Of a stretch of DNA of 5,420 nt, positions 3,384 through 5,420 are shown piece by piece. The notes below the pieces were generated by a model that was given only the letters and a program-made list of their open reading frames with translations, ran no database searches and was not told the DNA's origin. Position numbers and translations under genes: made by a program. This DNA comes from Candidatus Zipacnadia bacterium (GTDB taxonomy: Bacteria > Armatimonadota > Zipacnadia > Zipacnadales > UBA5352): assembly GCA_029820915.1 (NCBI GenBank), contig JALGUI010000347.1, forward strand, positions 1 through 5,420, given 5' to 3'. Numbering within the stretch: position 1 is the first letter of the stretch; every line of letters begins with the position of its first letter.

Positions 3384-5111
3384 TCAGTCGTCCTCGGCCA
3401 TCGGGTACTCCATCAGGTTCTCATACGACTTGCCCGCGGGGATGAAGGGGAACACGTTCTCCTCCTCAGCCACGGCGAAGTCCACCATCACCGGGCGGTC
3501 ATCCACCGCCATGGCCTGCTCGAGAGTCTCGACGATCTTGTCGCGGTCCTTGCAGCGCAGTCCGACGGCGCCGTGGGCCTCGGCCAGGCGCACGAAGTCC
3601 GGATTGCCGGTCAGGTCCACGCCGGAGTAGCGGCGCTCGAAGAACATGTCCTGCCACTGCCGCACCATCCCCAGGTAGGAGTTGTTGAGGATGATGATCT
3701 TGTAGGGCAGGTCCTCGATGACGCCGGTAGTCAGCTCCTGCATGCACATCTGAATCGACCCATCTCCGGCGATGTCCACCACCAGGTCATCCGGACGTCC
3801 CACCTGCGCGCCGATGGCCGCCGGGTGGCCGTAGCCCATGGTGCCCAGCCCCCCCGAGGTGCACCAGCGCCGCGGCTCCTCCAGTGGGTAGTACTGGGCC
3901 GCCCACATCTGGTTCTGGCCCACCTCCGTCGTGACGATCGCCCGTCCCTCGGTCACCTCGTAGAGCTTCTCCACCACGAGCTGCGGAGCCACGAGTTCGT
4001 CGTCGTCGGTATAGCCCAGGGCGTGCTCCTGCTTGAACTGCTGCAGGTGCTGCTCCCATTCGCCGCCGTCGCGCGCCTTCACGGCCTGGACGAGCTCGCG
4101 CGTGGCGATCCTGGCGTCGGCGGCGATGCCCACCTGGGCCTCGCGCACCTTGTCGATCTCCGCCGGGTCGATGTCGATGTGGATGACCGATGCGTCCGGC
4201 GCGAAGCGGCTCAGATCGCCGGTGATGCGGTCGTCGAACCGCGCGCCGATGACGATCATCAGGTCGGAGTGCTGCAGCGCGTAGGACGCGTACACCATGC
4301 CGTGCATCCCCGGCATGCCCATCGACAGCTCGTGGCTCTCCGGGAAGGCGCCCTTGGCCATCAGCGTGTGCACCACGGCGATGTTGCACTTCTCGGCCAG
4401 CTCGATGATCTCCTCATGCGCGGCGGCGTGTATCACGCCGCCGCCGATCATCATGACCGGGCGCTCGGCGGCCTCGATCATGTCCGCCGCGCGGTCAATG
4501 TCGGCGGCGTCGGGCACGGGTGTCGACTCGAAGCCGTCCAGCGCCTCGATGTTGCGCTCGACCCACGGCACCGGCCCGGCGGAGACATCGAAGGGGATGT
4601 CCACCAGCACCGGCCCCGGGCGGCCGCTGCGCGCGAGGTAGAACGCCTCGCGCATAATGTCCGGGAAGCGCTCGATCTCGTGTGGGTCCTTGATCAGGTA
4701 ATTGTGCTTGGTGATCGGGATGGTGATCCCGGTCGTGTCCGCCTCCTGGAAGGAGTCTATGCCCACCAGGTGGGTCTTGACCTGGCCGGTGATGGCCACC
4801 ATGGGGATCGAGTCCATGTACGCGGTCGCCAGGCCGGTCACCAGGTTGCACGCGCCCGGGCCCGAGGTGGCCATGCACACGCCGACCTTGCCGGTCACGC
4901 GCGCGTAGCCGTCGGCGGCGTGGGCCGCCCCCTGCTCGTGGCGGGGCAGGATGCCACGCACCCGTTCGGCGTCGTGCAGTGCATCGTAGATCGGGATGAC
5001 GGATCCTCCGGGGTAGCCGAAGAACACGTCCACGTTCTCCTCCTCGAACACGCGCAGGAGCGCCTGCGCGCCGGGAATCATCGGGATGGCGGAGCCATCC
5101 TTGGTTGCCAT
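3384..5111 (-). CDS. ilvB: Acetolactate (acetohydroxyacid) synthase, large catalytic subunit
   Basis: Cytoplasmic ThDP- and FAD-dependent enzyme that condenses two pyruvates to 2-acetolactate, or pyruvate with 2-oxobutyrate to 2-aceto-2-hydroxybutyrate: the first common step to valine, leucine and isoleucine. The protein has 575 aa, normal for the family. Visible landmarks are GYPGGS (32-37), the catalytic Glu59 in RHEQGAAHAADGYAR, ATSGPGACNLVTG (81-93), the central FAD-domain segment GARFDDRITGD (289-299), IDIDPAEI (312-319), and the ThDP/Mg motif starting GDG at 449-451 and ending NN at 476-477. The conserved Trp486 is in GMVRQWQDMF. The ATG start is supported by GAGAGG at 5121-5126, 9 nt upstream. 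It is the first gene of the minus-strand cluster, and ilvN follows after 34 nt. Positions matching Arabidopsis A122, P197 and A205 are Ser37, Lys112 and Ser120 (see findings). The assignment is secure; the Lys is unusual. Confidence 0.97.
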   Translation of the reverse strand: MATKDGSAIPMIPGAQALLRVFEEENVDVFFGYPGGSVIPIYDALHDAERVRGILPRHEQGAAHAADGYARVTGKVGVCMATSGPGACNLVTGLATAYMDSIPMVAITGQVKTHLVGIDSFQEADTTGITIPITKHNYLIKDPHEIERFPDIMREAFYLARSGRPGPVLVDIPFDVSAGPVPWVERNIEALDGFESTPVPDAADIDRAADMIEAAERPVMMIGGGVIHAAAHEEIIELAEKCNIAVVHTLMAKGAFPESHELSMGMPGMHGMVYASYALQHSDLMIVIGARFDDRITGDLSRFAPDASVIHIDIDPAEIDKVREAQVGIAADARIATRELVQAVKARDGGEWEQHLQQFKQEHALGYTDDDELVAPQLVVEKLYEVTEGRAIVTTEVGQNQMWAAQYYPLEEPRRWCTSGGLGTMGYGHPAAIGAQVGRPDDLVVDIAGDGSIQMCMQELTTGVIEDLPYKIIILNNSYLGMVRQWQDMFFERRYSGVDLTGNPDFVRLAEAHGAVGLRCKDRDKIVETLEQAMAVDDRPVMVDFAVAEEENVFPFIPAGKSYENLMEYPMAEDD

Positions 5112-5194
5112 CGTCTCGCACCTCTCAGTCCATCGCTGAACGGCTGTGTGTTCGCGTGCCGGCGGTGGGCATCGCGCGCGACCCCTCGTGGGGC

Positions 5195-5215
5195 GTCGGC
5201 CGGCTCAGTGCCGAC
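5195..5215 (-). promoter_or_regulatory. Hairpin overlapping the upstream-ORF stop
   Basis: A 6-bp stem (GTCGGC at 5195-5200 with GCCGAC at 5210-5215) around a 9-nt loop that contains the upstream-ORF stop codon on the minus strand. A second weak stem, CCCC/GGGG around TCGT (5182-5193), lies next to it towards ilvB. Together they could form alternative leader structures, but this is unproven. Confidence 0.3.
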
Positions 5216-5270
5216 CTCCGCCCGGCCCGACAGATGACAGAATCACGGGTTGTCTGGCGGACTCCCCCAT
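5205..5270 (-). promoter_or_regulatory. Candidate leader peptide ORF upstream of ilvB
   Basis: A 21-codon ATG-TGA frame in the ilvB leader. It starts MGESARQPVILSSV and ends in a Gly-rich GRH. Four residues are branched-chain amino acids: Val9, Ile10, Leu11 and Val14 (codons GTG ATT CTG and GTC). A weak AAGGGTG lies 8 nt before its ATG. Its stop falls in the loop of a hairpin at 5195-5215, and 93 nt separate it from ilvB. The layout resembles ilv/leu attenuation leaders, but no U-tract terminator follows, so any control would have to act otherwise, for example on translation. Chance occurrence cannot be excluded. Confidence 0.35.
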
Positions 5271-5337
5271 GTTGGTCACACCCTTGCACGGCCTCACGCT
5301 TGCCGATCCCCCGGTCGGGAAGTGGCGCTATCCTGTG

Positions 5338-5375
5338 CGACGGGCGGTCTCGCCCGTCGGGGCGGCCAAGCCGCC
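5338..5375. repeat. Two adjacent GC-rich hairpins at the upstream edge
   Basis: A 9-bp perfect stem with a 4-nt loop (5338-5346 with 5351-5359, loop GTCT) is followed one base later by a 6-bp stem with a 3-nt loop (5361-5366 with 5370-5375). Neither strand has a T-run after them. They may mark the end of an upstream transcription unit or be part of the ilvB leader. No convincing gene or promoter is visible in the rest of 5271-5420. Confidence 0.5.
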
Positions 5376-5420
5376 GTCAGTCACGATGCCTTCCTTCAGC
5401 CGTTCCTGCCGTCACTGTCG

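Noticed and set aside
3159..5237. Very long plus-strand open frame (692 codons) opposite ilvB and ilvN
   Set aside because: It is the antisense shadow of ilvB/ilvN in GC-rich DNA; the product is His/Val/Asp/Arg-rich and the minus-strand proteins match known families in full.
5377..5420. Possible end of an upstream minus-strand gene (frame closing at TGA 5377-5379), or a plus-strand ATG at 5385
   Set aside because: Only about a dozen codons are visible in either case, with no recognisable protein and no ribosome-binding site for the ATG; the adjacent hairpins are only suggestive.

Overview
This is a GC-rich bacterial window with strong codon bias towards G/C in third positions and clear Shine-Dalgarno sites. 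All convincing genes lie on the minus strand, so the window reads right to left. It is a branched-chain amino acid (valine/isoleucine) biosynthesis cluster: ilvB (acetolactate synthase catalytic subunit, 3384-5111), ilvN (regulatory subunit, 2861-3349) and ilvC (ketol-acid reductoisomerase, KARI, 324-1259). Between ilvN and ilvC sit an exported pentapeptide-repeat protein (2127-2762), a repeat-rich stretch holding a possible very small ORF (1948-2019), and a small three-helix membrane protein (1311-1706). The host is probably an uncultivated high-GC bacterium. Armatimonadota or a similar poorly sampled phylum is a guess from protein style only.

Layout from upstream (right) to downstream (left). 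5112-5420 is the leader, with two adjacent hairpins (5338-5375), a 21-codon upstream ORF containing Val-Ile-Leu and a second Val (5205-5270), and a hairpin over the stop codon of that ORF. Next come ilvB and ilvN (34 nt apart), the pentapeptide-repeat gene, a 420-nt interval (1707-2126) with three short tandem duplications and hairpins, the membrane protein, and ilvC. Beyond ilvC, 57-323 contains four perfect GC-rich hairpins. A possible leaderless minus-strand gene starts at 56 and runs off the left edge.

How the genes work together: IlvB/IlvN condense pyruvate (or pyruvate plus 2-oxobutyrate) to acetohydroxy acids, and IlvC isomerises and reduces these to dihydroxy acids. The window holds no ilvD, ilvE or leuA. 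The two larger interleaved genes have no known link to this pathway.

The best leads are sequence-level oddities in otherwise standard enzymes. The IlvC cofactor loop lacks the usual NADPH-phosphate-binding residues and carries a Glu typical of NADH use, and its C-terminus is short. IlvN has Arg where the valine-binding loop normally has Gly. IlvB has Lys at the position of the classic herbicide-resistance Pro. Other leads are the exported repeat protein and membrane protein inside a housekeeping operon, the candidate leader peptide, and a small family of hairpin repeats whose stems vary with compensatory changes.
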